From: Syntrophaceae bacterium UBA5619
GTDB taxonomy: Bacteria; Desulfobacterota; Syntrophia; Syntrophales; UBA5619
Assembly: GCA_002424545.1 (NCBI GenBank)
Contig: DIKL01000115.1
Span: 1-11,612, forward strand
DNA length: 11,612 nt
Direction of reading: 5' to 3'
Positions 4,773 to 11,612 of this stretch are shown here, one piece after another. The number at the start of each line of letters is the position of its first letter. Position 1 is the stretch's first letter. The notes below the pieces were generated by a model. It made no database searches, was not told where the DNA came from, and saw only the letters and a list, made by a program, of their open reading frames with translations. Position numbers and translations under genes: made by a program.

Positions 4773-7388
4773 ATGGATTCGAGCAAAATGGGGAACAGAG
4801 GACGGTTCAACCGGGTCGTGATCTCCGTCGGTTTGACGGCCGTGATCGTGATCGTTCTGATCCTGCTGCTCGCGCTGACCGTTCGCCATGCCCGGGAAAG
4901 GGAGATGGTCGGACAGTTCGGATTGCAACAGGCGGCCATTGCCAGAGGAACCGCTGCCCGTTTGGAGAACCTGATCTCCCCGATCGAAAAGTATCTGTCC
5001 CTGTTGGCGACCCAGCCGAAAAAAGAGCTCGGCGGTGAAAAAAGGATCCGGGATGTCCAGCAGGTCATGGAGGGAAAAATCTCTTTTGCCGTTGTGATGG
5101 ATGAGAACGGATCGATTCTGACGAGATATTCTCCCTCCCTTTCGGGGGCCAAGGTGCGCATCCCAGGGGAGACTTCTCTGCTCCTTCGCGTCCGCGAAGC
5201 GGGAAAAAACAAAGCCCGAAACATGCTGCTTCCGGTCGCTGAAGGGGAGAACGGTCAGGTGATGGCTATTGCTGTTCCCCGGATCCGCGCCGACGGTGGA
5301 TTCGGTGGTGCGGCAATTGCCGCATTTCCGCTGACGGCATTCAGCGACGAATACCTGCGGTTTGCCCGGGAAGAAAGCCAGACCTGGCTCCTGAACGGGA
5401 GCGGACGGATCCTGTTCCATTCCCGGAGTTCCGCGATCGGACAGGATGTCGAATCGCTGGTCCCGGAAGGGACGGAGCGTCTCCGGCTTCGCGAGGCCCT
5501 TCTCGGCGGAAGGGACGGGTATGGAGAATATCAGCTCTATGGGGCGGACGGTCATCCGCGGCGACACATCGTTGCGCATGCGCCGGTGCGTCTCCCGTCC
5601 GATTTCGGATCCGTGGCGGTGGTAACCCCTTACGACAACGCCACGTCTCTGGTCCGGAAAACCTTCCTCAATATCATGTTCGGCGCCGCCGGATTGATTC
5701 TGGCCGTGATCATCGCCGCGATGGCCATCGTCTATGCGGGCTGGAGAAGGATTCACGACCGGGAAGCGCAGAAGAGGCTTCGGGAGCGGGAGTCCTGGCA
5801 GGAAAAACTGATCCGGGAGAAAAAGACAATCGAGGGAATCATCGAAGGGTCTCCCATTCCGACCTTTGTGCTGAACCGCGATCACAAAATCATCCTCTGG
5901 AACAGGGCCTGTACGGAACTGACCGGTTTTGCGGCCGCGGAGATGATCGGGACCGAAAAGCAATACATCCCCTTTTACAGCGAAAAACGTCCGGTCATCG
6001 CCGACCTGATCATCGAACGGGATTTCGAAAGCATTGAAAAGCATTATGGGACCAAAAAAGTTCAGAAATCAACGACCGTAGAGGCCGCGTATGAGGCCAG
6101 AGACTTTTTTCGGAACCTGGGGGGGAAGGACCGGCATCTCTATTTTCTGGCGGCCCCCATCTATGATGAAAAACGGGAGATCATCGCCGCCATCGAGACG
6201 ATCCAGGATGTATCCAAGGAAGATCAGATGGCCGCCGAGCTCAGAGAGTATGCCGAAACCTTGCAGAATGAACTCCAGGAGAACATCCGCCTGCGGGAAC
6301 AGATCGAGTCTCTTTACAACTACCTCCAATCCATCGTCGACAGCCTTCCCGAGCGGCTGTTCGTTCTCGGCAGTGACGGAATCATCCATTACATGAGCCG
6401 GAACGTCAAGGAGGGGATCGGGATGATCTCCCCGCAGACGAAGGGAAAACATTTCCTGGAGATCGTCTCCCCGGAGTTCCGAGAATCGATGAAGGCCCGT
6501 TGGGAGGATGCCCAGCGGGGCGTCTTTCCGCCCTTCGAAATGGAGATCCGGGCCAGGGACGGATCAAAGAGGATTCTGCTGATCATGATGGGGCCGGTTC
6601 GGGGGAGCGACCGCTATGTCGTCGTCCAGCGGGACGTTACCGAACTGAAGAGCCTCGAGGAACGGTTCTATGAAAGCCAGAAGCTCGCGGCGGTCGGACA
6701 GCTCTCCGCCGGGATTGCCCATGAGGTCCGCAACCCCCTCTCGTCGATCAAGATGAGTCTCCAGATTCTGGAGAAGAGGCTCCATCCGACGGGAAACGAT
6801 CTCAAGCGTTTCGAAATCGCGCTGCGGGAGGTGGAACATCTGGAGAAGCTGGTCAACGATGTGCTGATCTTCGCGCGACCGGCGCCGCCGCGAAAGGAGC
6901 CGATCGACATCCGGAAGGCGATCGGGAATGCCCTTGCGATGGCGGAAAAGGGGATCGCGGACAAGAAAATCCGTGTGCGGACCCATTTCCCGGATTCCAT
7001 TCCGCTCCTGCGGCTCGATGCCGCCATGCTGGAGCAGGCCCTGCTGAACCTGATCCTCAACGCGCTGGATGCGATGGGGGAGGAAGGCATTTTGACCGTT
7101 TCGGTCCAACCGACGAGGGAAGGGGAATCCGGAGTGGAGATCGAAATCGCCGACAACGGCTGCGGCATTGAAGAAAAGGATATGCGGCATCTCTTTAACC
7201 CCTTTTTCACCCGGAAGCGTTTCGGGACCGGGCTCGGATTGACCCAGGTGAAAAAGATTGTTGACCTGCATCAGGGAATCGTGGATATCTTCAGCGCCGC
7301 GGGAGAGGGGACAAGGGTGAGGATCCGTTTCCCCGTGCAAACCAAAAATCCGGTCGGCCCCGCCGTGGACGACCGGGGGGACGAGTGA
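4773..7388 (+). CDS. Sensor histidine kinase (double Cache, two PAS domains, HisKA, HATPase)
   Basis: The 871-residue kinase has membrane helices at about 15-37 and 300-325 flanking a ~260-residue periplasmic region. That region has double-Cache features (FAVVMDENGSILTRYS, WLLNGSGRILFHS, YDNATSLVRKTF). The cytoplasmic part has a first PAS domain (about 350-480), a short coiled coil (about 484-515), a second PAS (about 515-620) and a HisKA domain with phospho-acceptor H650 in AGIAHEVRNPL. The catalytic domain has the N box around N763, DNGCG from D794, and GTGLGL near 820. Kinases of this build pair with NtrC-family regulators, and the stop here lies only 17 bp before the regulator's ATG. The ATG at 4773 has only a weak ribosome site; a TTG at 4734 or an ATG at 4788 are alternatives. 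The ligand is unknown. Confidence 0.93.
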   Translation: MDSSKMGNRGRFNRVVISVGLTAVIVIVLILLLALTVRHAREREMVGQFGLQQAAIARGTAARLENLISPIEKYLSLLATQPKKELGGEKRIRDVQQVMEGKISFAVVMDENGSILTRYSPSLSGAKVRIPGETSLLLRVREAGKNKARNMLLPVAEGENGQVMAIAVPRIRADGGFGGAAIAAFPLTAFSDEYLRFAREESQTWLLNGSGRILFHSRSSAIGQDVESLVPEGTERLRLREALLGGRDGYGEYQLYGADGHPRRHIVAHAPVRLPSDFGSVAVVTPYDNATSLVRKTFLNIMFGAAGLILAVIIAAMAIVYAGWRRIHDREAQKRLRERESWQEKLIREKKTIEGIIEGSPIPTFVLNRDHKIILWNRACTELTGFAAAEMIGTEKQYIPFYSEKRPVIADLIIERDFESIEKHYGTKKVQKSTTVEAAYEARDFFRNLGGKDRHLYFLAAPIYDEKREIIAAIETIQDVSKEDQMAAELREYAETLQNELQENIRLREQIESLYNYLQSIVDSLPERLFVLGSDGIIHYMSRNVKEGIGMISPQTKGKHFLEIVSPEFRESMKARWEDAQRGVFPPFEMEIRARDGSKRILLIMMGPVRGSDRYVVVQRDVTELKSLEERFYESQKLAAVGQLSAGIAHEVRNPLSSIKMSLQILEKRLHPTGNDLKRFEIALREVEHLEKLVNDVLIFARPAPPRKEPIDIRKAIGNALAMAEKGIADKKIRVRTHFPDSIPLLRLDAAMLEQALLNLILNALDAMGEEGILTVSVQPTREGESGVEIEIADNGCGIEEKDMRHLFNPFFTRKRFGTGLGLTQVKKIVDLHQGIVDIFSAAGEGTRVRIRFPVQTKNPVGPAVDDRGDE

Positions 7389-7405
7389 AACCGAGGTGGA
7401 AAGTG

Positions 7406-8785
7406 ATGTCGAAAATTCTCGTGATCGATGACGACCGTTCCATCCGCGAGACGCTTGAACTGTATCTCACCGAAGAGGGCTATGAGGTGGTGACCGCTGC
7501 GACCGGCACCGAGGGGCTCAACCGATTTGTCGAGACGTCGCCGGATGTGGTGATCCTCGACATCCGGCTTCCCGATGTGGACGGATTCACCGTTCTGGAG
7601 GATCTACGCGAGGACGAAGAGAACGTCAAGGTGATCATGATCACCGCCCACCATGACATGGATTCGACGATCACCGCAATGAAGGGCGGGGCTTTCGACT
7701 ACATCCACAAACCGGTCAACGTCGACGAGCTGGACATGGCCATTAAAAAGGCTCTGAAAACCCGCGAAATGGAACAAAAGATCGACGGTCTGCTGATGGA
7801 GCCGTCCCGCCACTTCAAGGTGGGGGACATCATCGGCGCCGGGAAGGAAATGCGCGAGATCTTCAAGACGATCGGCGTCGTCTCGCAGAACCGCACGACG
7901 ATCCTGATCCAGGGAGAGAGCGGCACCGGGAAGGAACTGATCGCCAAGGTGATTCACCACAACACGGCTTGCGATGAGCCCTACATCGCGGTAAACTGTT
8001 CGGCGATCGTCGAGACGCTGCTGGAATCCGAACTGTTCGGCCACGAAAAGGGTTCCTTCACCGGCGCGGTCGCGCGGAAGTTGGGAAAGTTTGAACTGGC
8101 GCGCTACGGTACGGTGTTCCTGGATGAGATCAGCGAAATGTCGCTGAACCTCCAGGCCAAGCTCCTGCGGGTCCTCCAGGAGATGGAGTTCGAACGGGTG
8201 GGCGGCAAAGACCGGGTCCGCGTCCACGCGCGGATCATCGCCGCCACGAACAAGGATCTCAAGGCGATGGTTCGCGAGGGCCGGTTCCGCGACGATCTCT
8301 TCTACCGTCTCAACATCGTGGCCATCACCCTTCCGCCGCTGCGGGAGCGTCCGGAAGACATCCCGGATCTGGTCCAGTACCTGCTGGCCAAGATCAACAT
8401 CGACCTGCACAAACGGATCGTGGGGGTCTCCGAAGAGATGATGGAGATTTTTCTGAAATACCGCTGGCCGGGCAATGTCCGGGAGTTGGAAAATCTCCTC
8501 GTCCGGGCGGCCGTCGTGGCCAAGGGGCAGATCCTGGTCCGGGGTGATTTTCCCGAACTGGCGGAGGAGCCCTTGCCGGTAGCGGCGCAAGAGGAGGCGC
8601 CCACGGAGCGGAGCGCGGATGGCAAGCTCCCCACGCTGGACGACATTGAAGAGCGGTACATCCGCAAGGTGATCCGGGAGAGCGGGAAGAACAAGGGGGA
8701 GATCTGTGAAATTCTCGGCATCTCCCGTCCGACGTTCGAGCGGAAGCTCGAGAAATACGGCATCGTTTATGAAAAGGAGGGGTGA
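7406..8785 (+). CDS. Sigma-54-dependent response regulator, partner of the upstream kinase
   Basis: The 459-residue NtrC-family activator has a receiver domain with D8/D9, phospho-acceptor D52, T80 and K102 (K-P). Its AAA+ domain has Walker A GESGTGKE (170-177), a GAFTGA-type loop reading GSFTGA (216-221) and Walker B GTVFLDE (235-241). A Fis-type helix-turn-helix covers about 415-455. The ATG at 7406 is preferred: GAGG lies 9 nt upstream and the receiver fold begins there. A GTG at 7385, overlapping the kinase stop as GTGA, would add seven residues. Tight coupling to the kinase marks a cognate pair. The divergent sigma-54 promoter of atpE is the obvious candidate target. The A-to-S change in the loop is conservative, and this loop contacts sigma-54. 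A short TGAAC-GCAA-GTTCA hairpin spans the stop codon. Confidence 0.95.
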   Translation: MSKILVIDDDRSIRETLELYLTEEGYEVVTAATGTEGLNRFVETSPDVVILDIRLPDVDGFTVLEDLREDEENVKVIMITAHHDMDSTITAMKGGAFDYIHKPVNVDELDMAIKKALKTREMEQKIDGLLMEPSRHFKVGDIIGAGKEMREIFKTIGVVSQNRTTILIQGESGTGKELIAKVIHHNTACDEPYIAVNCSAIVETLLESELFGHEKGSFTGAVARKLGKFELARYGTVFLDEISEMSLNLQAKLLRVLQEMEFERVGGKDRVRVHARIIAATNKDLKAMVREGRFRDDLFYRLNIVAITLPPLRERPEDIPDLVQYLLAKINIDLHKRIVGVSEEMMEIFLKYRWPGNVRELENLLVRAAVVAKGQILVRGDFPELAEEPLPVAAQEEAPTERSADGKLPTLDDIEERYIRKVIRESGKNKGEICEILGISRPTFERKLEKYGIVYEKEG

Positions 8786-8823
8786 ACGCAAGTTCATCTG
8801 ATCATGGATAAAAGCATCCGGTC

Positions 8824-9423
8824 ATGAAAATTCTATCCGCTGAATTTGTTCTTTCCGCCAAAGAACCCGTCCACTATCCGCCGGCGCTTCTGCCCGAGAT
8901 TGCCTTCGCCGGACGGTCCAACGTCGGGAAATCCTCGCTGATCAATACCCTGCTGAACCGCAAGAAGTTGGCCCGGACCAGCAACACGCCGGGTCGAACG
9001 CAGGAGATCAATTTCTTCCGTGTCAACGACCGGTTGACCTTTGTCGATCTTCCCGGATACGGCTATGCGAAGGTTCCCGAGGCCATCAGAAAACAATGGG
9101 GGCCGATGGTTGAAACCTATCTCCGCGAACGGCAGACCCTCAAGCTTGTCGTGCTGATTCTCGATATCAGAAGGGAGCCGTCGGAGGAAGACCGCCAGCT
9201 GATCGACTGGTTGCATTTTTACCGCCTCCGCTGTCTCGTTGTGCTGACCAAAATAGACAAGGTGTCGCGAAACGTCCTCACGGAAAAGCGGCGGCGGATC
9301 GGCGGGGAGATGGGCAGTCCGCTGCCGCCGGTTCCCTTTTCAGCCAAAACGGGAGAGGGCAAAGAGGTCCTCTGGCGGGAAATCCGAAAAGCCGCCGAAT
9401 GGCCGGGCGCGGAGGTGTCCTGA
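8824..9423 (+). CDS. engB: Ribosome biogenesis GTP-binding protein EngB/YsxC/YihA
   Basis: This is a TRAFAC-class GTPase needed for late assembly of the large ribosomal subunit. The 199-residue length is typical. GTPase motifs in order are G1 GRSNVGKSS (30-38), the G2 region TPGRTQEINFF (55-65), G3 DLPGYGYAKV (75-84), G4 TKID (142-145) and G5 SAK (173-175). The ATG at 8824 gives the usual N terminus (MKILSAEFVLSA), but the ribosome site before it is weak. The gene follows the response regulator by 38 bp with no clear terminator, so read-through is likely. This neighbourhood is not an expected functional link. The end carries GGAGG seven nt before an overlapping ATG (TGATG) that opens a 32-codon ORF. 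Confidence 0.97.
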   Translation: MKILSAEFVLSAKEPVHYPPALLPEIAFAGRSNVGKSSLINTLLNRKKLARTSNTPGRTQEINFFRVNDRLTFVDLPGYGYAKVPEAIRKQWGPMVETYLRERQTLKLVVLILDIRREPSEEDRQLIDWLHFYRLRCLVVLTKIDKVSRNVLTEKRRRIGGEMGSPLPPVPFSAKTGEGKEVLWREIRKAAEWPGAEVS

Positions 9424-9521
9424 TGTCTCTTGCGGTTTTTCCCGGAGCAGGGATTGCTTCTTCCGCAGCGACTCTCCGGGGGGCGCCTGTCTCATGCGCG
9501 TTGGGCGATCCGAGATCTTGA
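9423..9521 (+). CDS. Possible 32-residue ORF overlapping the engB stop
   Basis: An ATG overlaps the engB stop as TGATG and has a strong Shine-Dalgarno, GGAGG at 9411-9415, at seven nt spacing. The frame runs 32 codons to a TGA at 9519-9521. The product begins MSLAVFPGAGIASSAA and has no recognisable domain. It may be the leftover start of a lost downstream gene, a leader peptide, or chance. The stop falls inside the -35 element of the next promoter. Confidence 0.25.
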   Translation: MSLAVFPGAGIASSAATLRGAPVSCALGDPRS

Positions 9522-9546
9522 CATTCCGGGATCGATCAGGTATGAA
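9518..9546 (+). promoter_or_regulatory. Sigma-70-like promoter for the hdr genes
   Basis: A perfect TTGACA (9518-9523) is followed after 17 nt by TATGAA (9541-9546), four of six matches to the -10 consensus. The start would be near 9553, giving a leader of about 125 nt before the hdrD-like ATG at 9678. That leader contains the inverted repeat at 9560-9591. Confidence 0.6.
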
Positions 9547-9559
9547 ACCCCTGATTCTA

Positions 9560-9591
9560 AACAGTCAACGCTGTAAGTAGTTGAAACTGTT
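9560..9591 (+). repeat. Inverted repeat in the hdr leader
   Basis: AACAGT+CAAC (9560-9569) pairs with GTTG (9580-9583) and ACTGTT (9586-9591), leaving two bulged A residues and a 10-nt loop. It lies just after the predicted transcription start, so it could be an operator or a 5' leader hairpin. No T-run follows, so it is not a terminator. Confidence 0.4.
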
Positions 9592-9677
9592 ATGGATGCA
9601 TAAGATTGTGCCCGGATAACGTACCACAGGCCGTTCGGAGCGCAGCCGCGGTCCGGACGATAGGAGAATCACAGATC

Positions 9678-10868
9678 ATGACCAAGGCCATTTCACCCTA
9701 CCTCGAGATGTCGCAGGCGATTGCGGATGCCGGCGGCGAGGCGTTCAAAAAGTGTTACCAGTGCGGGACCTGCACCGGGACATGTCCCTGGAGTCCGATC
9801 ACGGATTTCAGCATCCGCAAACTCATCCGGCTGAGTCAGTTCGGTTTTGACGGGATCGAAGACCTCATGTGGGGTTGCACCACCTGCAAGTTCTGCGTGG
9901 ACCGGTGTCCGCGAGGGGTGGAGATCATCGATCTGGTGAAGGCCATCCGGAACATGTATGCGGGCGGGGGAATGCTTCCGATGAGCCTCCGGTCGTTCGT
10001 GGGGAGCCTTTCGGCCAGGGGGAATCCGTGGTCGGGCGATGCGGAAAAGCGCAACGACTGGGGCAAGGGCCGGTATCCTCTCTATGCGGAGGGGATGGAG
10101 TATCTCTACTGGACCTGCTGCACCGTCTGTTACGATCCGAGGAACTCCCTCGTGGCGAAGGCCTCGGCGGAGATCCTCGAAAAGTCGGGCCTGAGCTGGG
10201 GGCTTCCCGGAACGGATGCCCAGTGCTGCGGGGAAAGTGTCCGCAAGGTAGGCGATTTCGATCTCTTCGAGCGGTTGCGCCAGAACAATCGGAACATTTT
10301 CCAAAACAGCGGAGCCGGTAAGATTCTCACGATTTCCCCGCATTGTCTGGCCACCTTCCGGCAGGAATACGGGGCTGATCTGCAGGTTGTCCACTTCAGC
10401 GAGCTGCTCGCCGATCTCATCCAATCCGGCAAGATCCACCCCGGCAAAAACCTCGAAGGGCTCAAGGTCACCTACCATGACCCCTGTTATCTCGGCAGGC
10501 ACAACGGCGTTTACGATGCGCCGCGGGACGTCCTGAAGGCCCTTCCCGGCGTCGAGCTCGTCGAAATGGAGCGGATCCGCGAGCAGAGCATGTGCTGCGG
10601 CGGCGGCGGCGGCGGGCTCTGGATGGAGAAGGCCAAAGGGGAACGTCTCAGCGACCTCCGGGTGGAGGAGGCTTTGAGCACGGGGGCGACGGTGCTGGCC
10701 ACCTCCTGCCCTTACTGCATCGCGATGCTGGAGGACAGTGTTCGCACGCTCAACGCCGACGATCGGATCAAGATCAAGGATGTGGCGGAACTCGTTTGCG
10801 AGAGCATGGAGGAATGCGAACGGACGGATTCGACGGGAATCGGCGACGCTTGCGCGCCGAAGCCTTGA
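9678..10868 (+). CDS. HdrD-like heterodisulfide reductase subunit (HdrC-HdrB fusion, two CCG domains)
   Basis: The 396-residue iron-sulfur protein of the HdrD/GlpC type couples electron transfer to thiol-disulfide or related redox chemistry. The N-terminal HdrC-like part has two [4Fe-4S] motifs, C26-C29-C32-C36 and C67-C70-C73-C77, each CxxCxxCxxxCP. The HdrB-like part has two cysteine-rich CCG domains. The first has C147/C148/C151, CCG at 183-185 and C223 (only one Cys in the final pair: PHCLATF). The second has C270, CCG at 306-308 followed by a run of glycines, and C344-C347. The ATG at 9678 has AGGAG upstream; a TTG start at 9606 has none. No membrane helix is visible. The hdrA-like gene follows after 16 bp, so the two form an operon. 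Related pairs include the BamD-BamE type proteins of anaerobic aromatic degraders; the substrate cannot be read from the sequence. Confidence 0.9.
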   Translation: MTKAISPYLEMSQAIADAGGEAFKKCYQCGTCTGTCPWSPITDFSIRKLIRLSQFGFDGIEDLMWGCTTCKFCVDRCPRGVEIIDLVKAIRNMYAGGGMLPMSLRSFVGSLSARGNPWSGDAEKRNDWGKGRYPLYAEGMEYLYWTCCTVCYDPRNSLVAKASAEILEKSGLSWGLPGTDAQCCGESVRKVGDFDLFERLRQNNRNIFQNSGAGKILTISPHCLATFRQEYGADLQVVHFSELLADLIQSGKIHPGKNLEGLKVTYHDPCYLGRHNGVYDAPRDVLKALPGVELVEMERIREQSMCCGGGGGGLWMEKAKGERLSDLRVEEALSTGATVLATSCPYCIAMLEDSVRTLNADDRIKIKDVAELVCESMEECERTDSTGIGDACAPKP

Positions 10869-10884
10869 GGGATAAGGAGTCTTT

Positions 10885-11612
10885 ATGAGCAGGATCGGTG
10901 TTTTTGTCTGTCACTGTGGGATGAACATCGCCAAAACCGTTCGGGTCAGCGAACTGGCCGAGTTTGCCGCAACGCTGCCCGAGGTGGTCGTGGCCGCGGA
11001 TTACAAATTCATGTGCTCCACGCCGGGGCAGGAGATGATCCAGAACGATATCCGGAAACACAACCTGGATCGGGTTATCGTGGCCGCCTGTTCGCCGCTG
11101 ATGCATGAGAAGACCTTCCGCAAGGTGATCGAGAACGCCGGTCTGAACCAGTACCTGCTGTCCATCGTCAATGTCCGCGAACAGGACGCCTGGGTGACGG
11201 AGAACGAGGACGAGGCGACCGCCAAGGCCAAGGCCCTGATCAACGGCGCCGTCTATCGGGCAAGGCTCCTCCAGCCGCTGACGGCCCGCTTCATCGACGT
11301 CAACCCCGACGTACTGGTGGTCGGCGGCGGCATCGCCGGCATCCAGGCCGCGCTCGAATTGGCCGAAACGGGGCAAAAGGTCTATCTGGTCGAACGGAAT
11401 TCCACGATCGGCGGCCACATGGCGCAGTTCGACAAGACCTTTCCCACACTGGACTGTTCGGCCTGCATCCTGACCCCGAAGATGGACGCGGTCCTGCAGA
11501 ATCCCCGCATCGACCTGATGACGTCCTGCGAGGTCGAAGAGGTCAAGGGTTTCGTGGGCAATTTTGACGTGAAGATCCGTCAGAAGGCCCGCTACGTGGA
11601 CCACAGCAAGTG
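10885..11612 (+). CDS. HdrA-like flavin/iron-sulfur subunit, 3' end outside the window
   Basis: The first 242 residues of an HdrA-family protein run off the right edge with no stop. AAGGAG lies 5 nt before the ATG. The N-terminal domain (about 1-130) has CHCG (9-12), C44 and C69. A Rossmann FAD-binding fold follows, with VVGGGIAG (145-152), the acidic E170 ending the second strand, IGGHMAQFDKTFP and then DCSACILTPKM (190-200), typical of HdrA/QmoA proteins. In methanogens HdrA is the flavin site of electron bifurcation. The N-terminal extension favours full-length HdrA over the shorter QmoA. With the HdrD-like partner, it suggests a soluble Hdr complex linking ferredoxin, NADH or acyl-CoA electrons in an anaerobe. 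The remaining iron-sulfur domains and any MvhD-type partner lie outside the window. Confidence 0.92.
   Translation, partial: MSRIGVFVCHCGMNIAKTVRVSELAEFAATLPEVVVAADYKFMCSTPGQEMIQNDIRKHNLDRVIVAACSPLMHEKTFRKVIENAGLNQYLLSIVNVREQDAWVTENEDEATAKAKALINGAVYRARLLQPLTARFIDVNPDVLVVGGGIAGIQAALELAETGQKVYLVERNSTIGGHMAQFDKTFPTLDCSACILTPKMDAVLQNPRIDLMTSCEVEEVKGFVGNFDVKIRQKARYVDHSK

Noticed and set aside
4572..6044. 490-codon minus-strand ORF opposite the kinase gene
   Set aside because: It is a high-GC shadow frame opposite a gene with clear domain motifs. The product is Arg/Pro/His/Asp-rich with no recognisable fold.
6564..7340. 258-codon minus-strand ORF
   Set aside because: It is antisense to the HisKA and HATPase domains and has no domain signal of its own.
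7604..8797. 397-codon minus-strand ORF opposite the response regulator
   Set aside because: It lies fully antisense to well-supported REC and AAA+ motifs and its composition is typical of a shadow frame.
9443..9458. Sigma-54-like sequence CGGAGCAGGGATTGCT upstream of hdrD
   Set aside because: The -12 half is good but the -24 half matches poorly, and it lies over 200 bp from the gene with a better sigma-70 promoter between.
9606..9677. TTG start extending the hdrD-like gene by 24 residues
   Set aside because: It has no ribosome site, and the ATG at 9678 follows AGGAG and gives the expected N terminus.
9693..10502. 269-codon minus-strand ORF, with another at 10774-11604
   Set aside because: Both are antisense to the cysteine-motif-rich hdr genes and are shadows of high-GC coding sequence.
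1..11612. CRISPR arrays, tRNAs, insertion sequences, replication origin
   Set aside because: By eye I saw no regularly spaced repeats, tRNA cloverleaf, transposase motif or DnaA-box cluster on either strand.

Overview
The window looks like the chromosome of an anaerobic deltaproteobacterium (Desulfobacterota), plausibly near the Syntrophales. This is inferred from gene content, not from a database match. The main pointers are two sigma-54-dependent response regulators, a near-consensus sigma-54 promoter, an ATP synthase c subunit made with a signal peptide, and an HdrD-HdrA type heterodisulfide reductase module. Most of the window is GC-rich. The first ~1.88 kb is visibly more AT-rich.

Layout. 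(1) 1-516 is AT-rich non-coding DNA with inverted repeats. (2) 517-1971 encodes a sigma-54 response regulator. Its last ~28 codons lie inside the gene for RNase P RNA (rnpB, ~1886-2268), and the likely rnpB promoters sit in its helix-turn-helix codons. A hairpin at 2277-2316 ends rnpB and also ends the convergent operon. (3) On the minus strand, atpE (3694-4074) is followed by a membrane-anchored Cache protein with no output domain (2323-3645). Upstream of atpE are a near-perfect -24/-12 promoter, a leader hairpin and a palindrome placed like an enhancer site. (4) Divergently, on the plus strand, come a 57-residue two-helix membrane protein, a Cache-PAS-PAS histidine kinase and its sigma-54 response regulator, followed by engB. 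(5) After a 254-bp gap holding a good sigma-70 promoter, hdrD-like and hdrA-like genes run off the right end.

Working model. The kinase and regulator at 4773-8785 probably sense a periplasmic or membrane signal. They may activate the divergent sigma-54 promoter, giving a stand-alone proteolipid (c subunit) and a Cache protein. The sequence supports each part; the link between them is inference. The Hdr genes suggest electron bifurcation or confurcation linked to anaerobic energy conservation. No tRNA, CRISPR array, insertion sequence or origin was seen.
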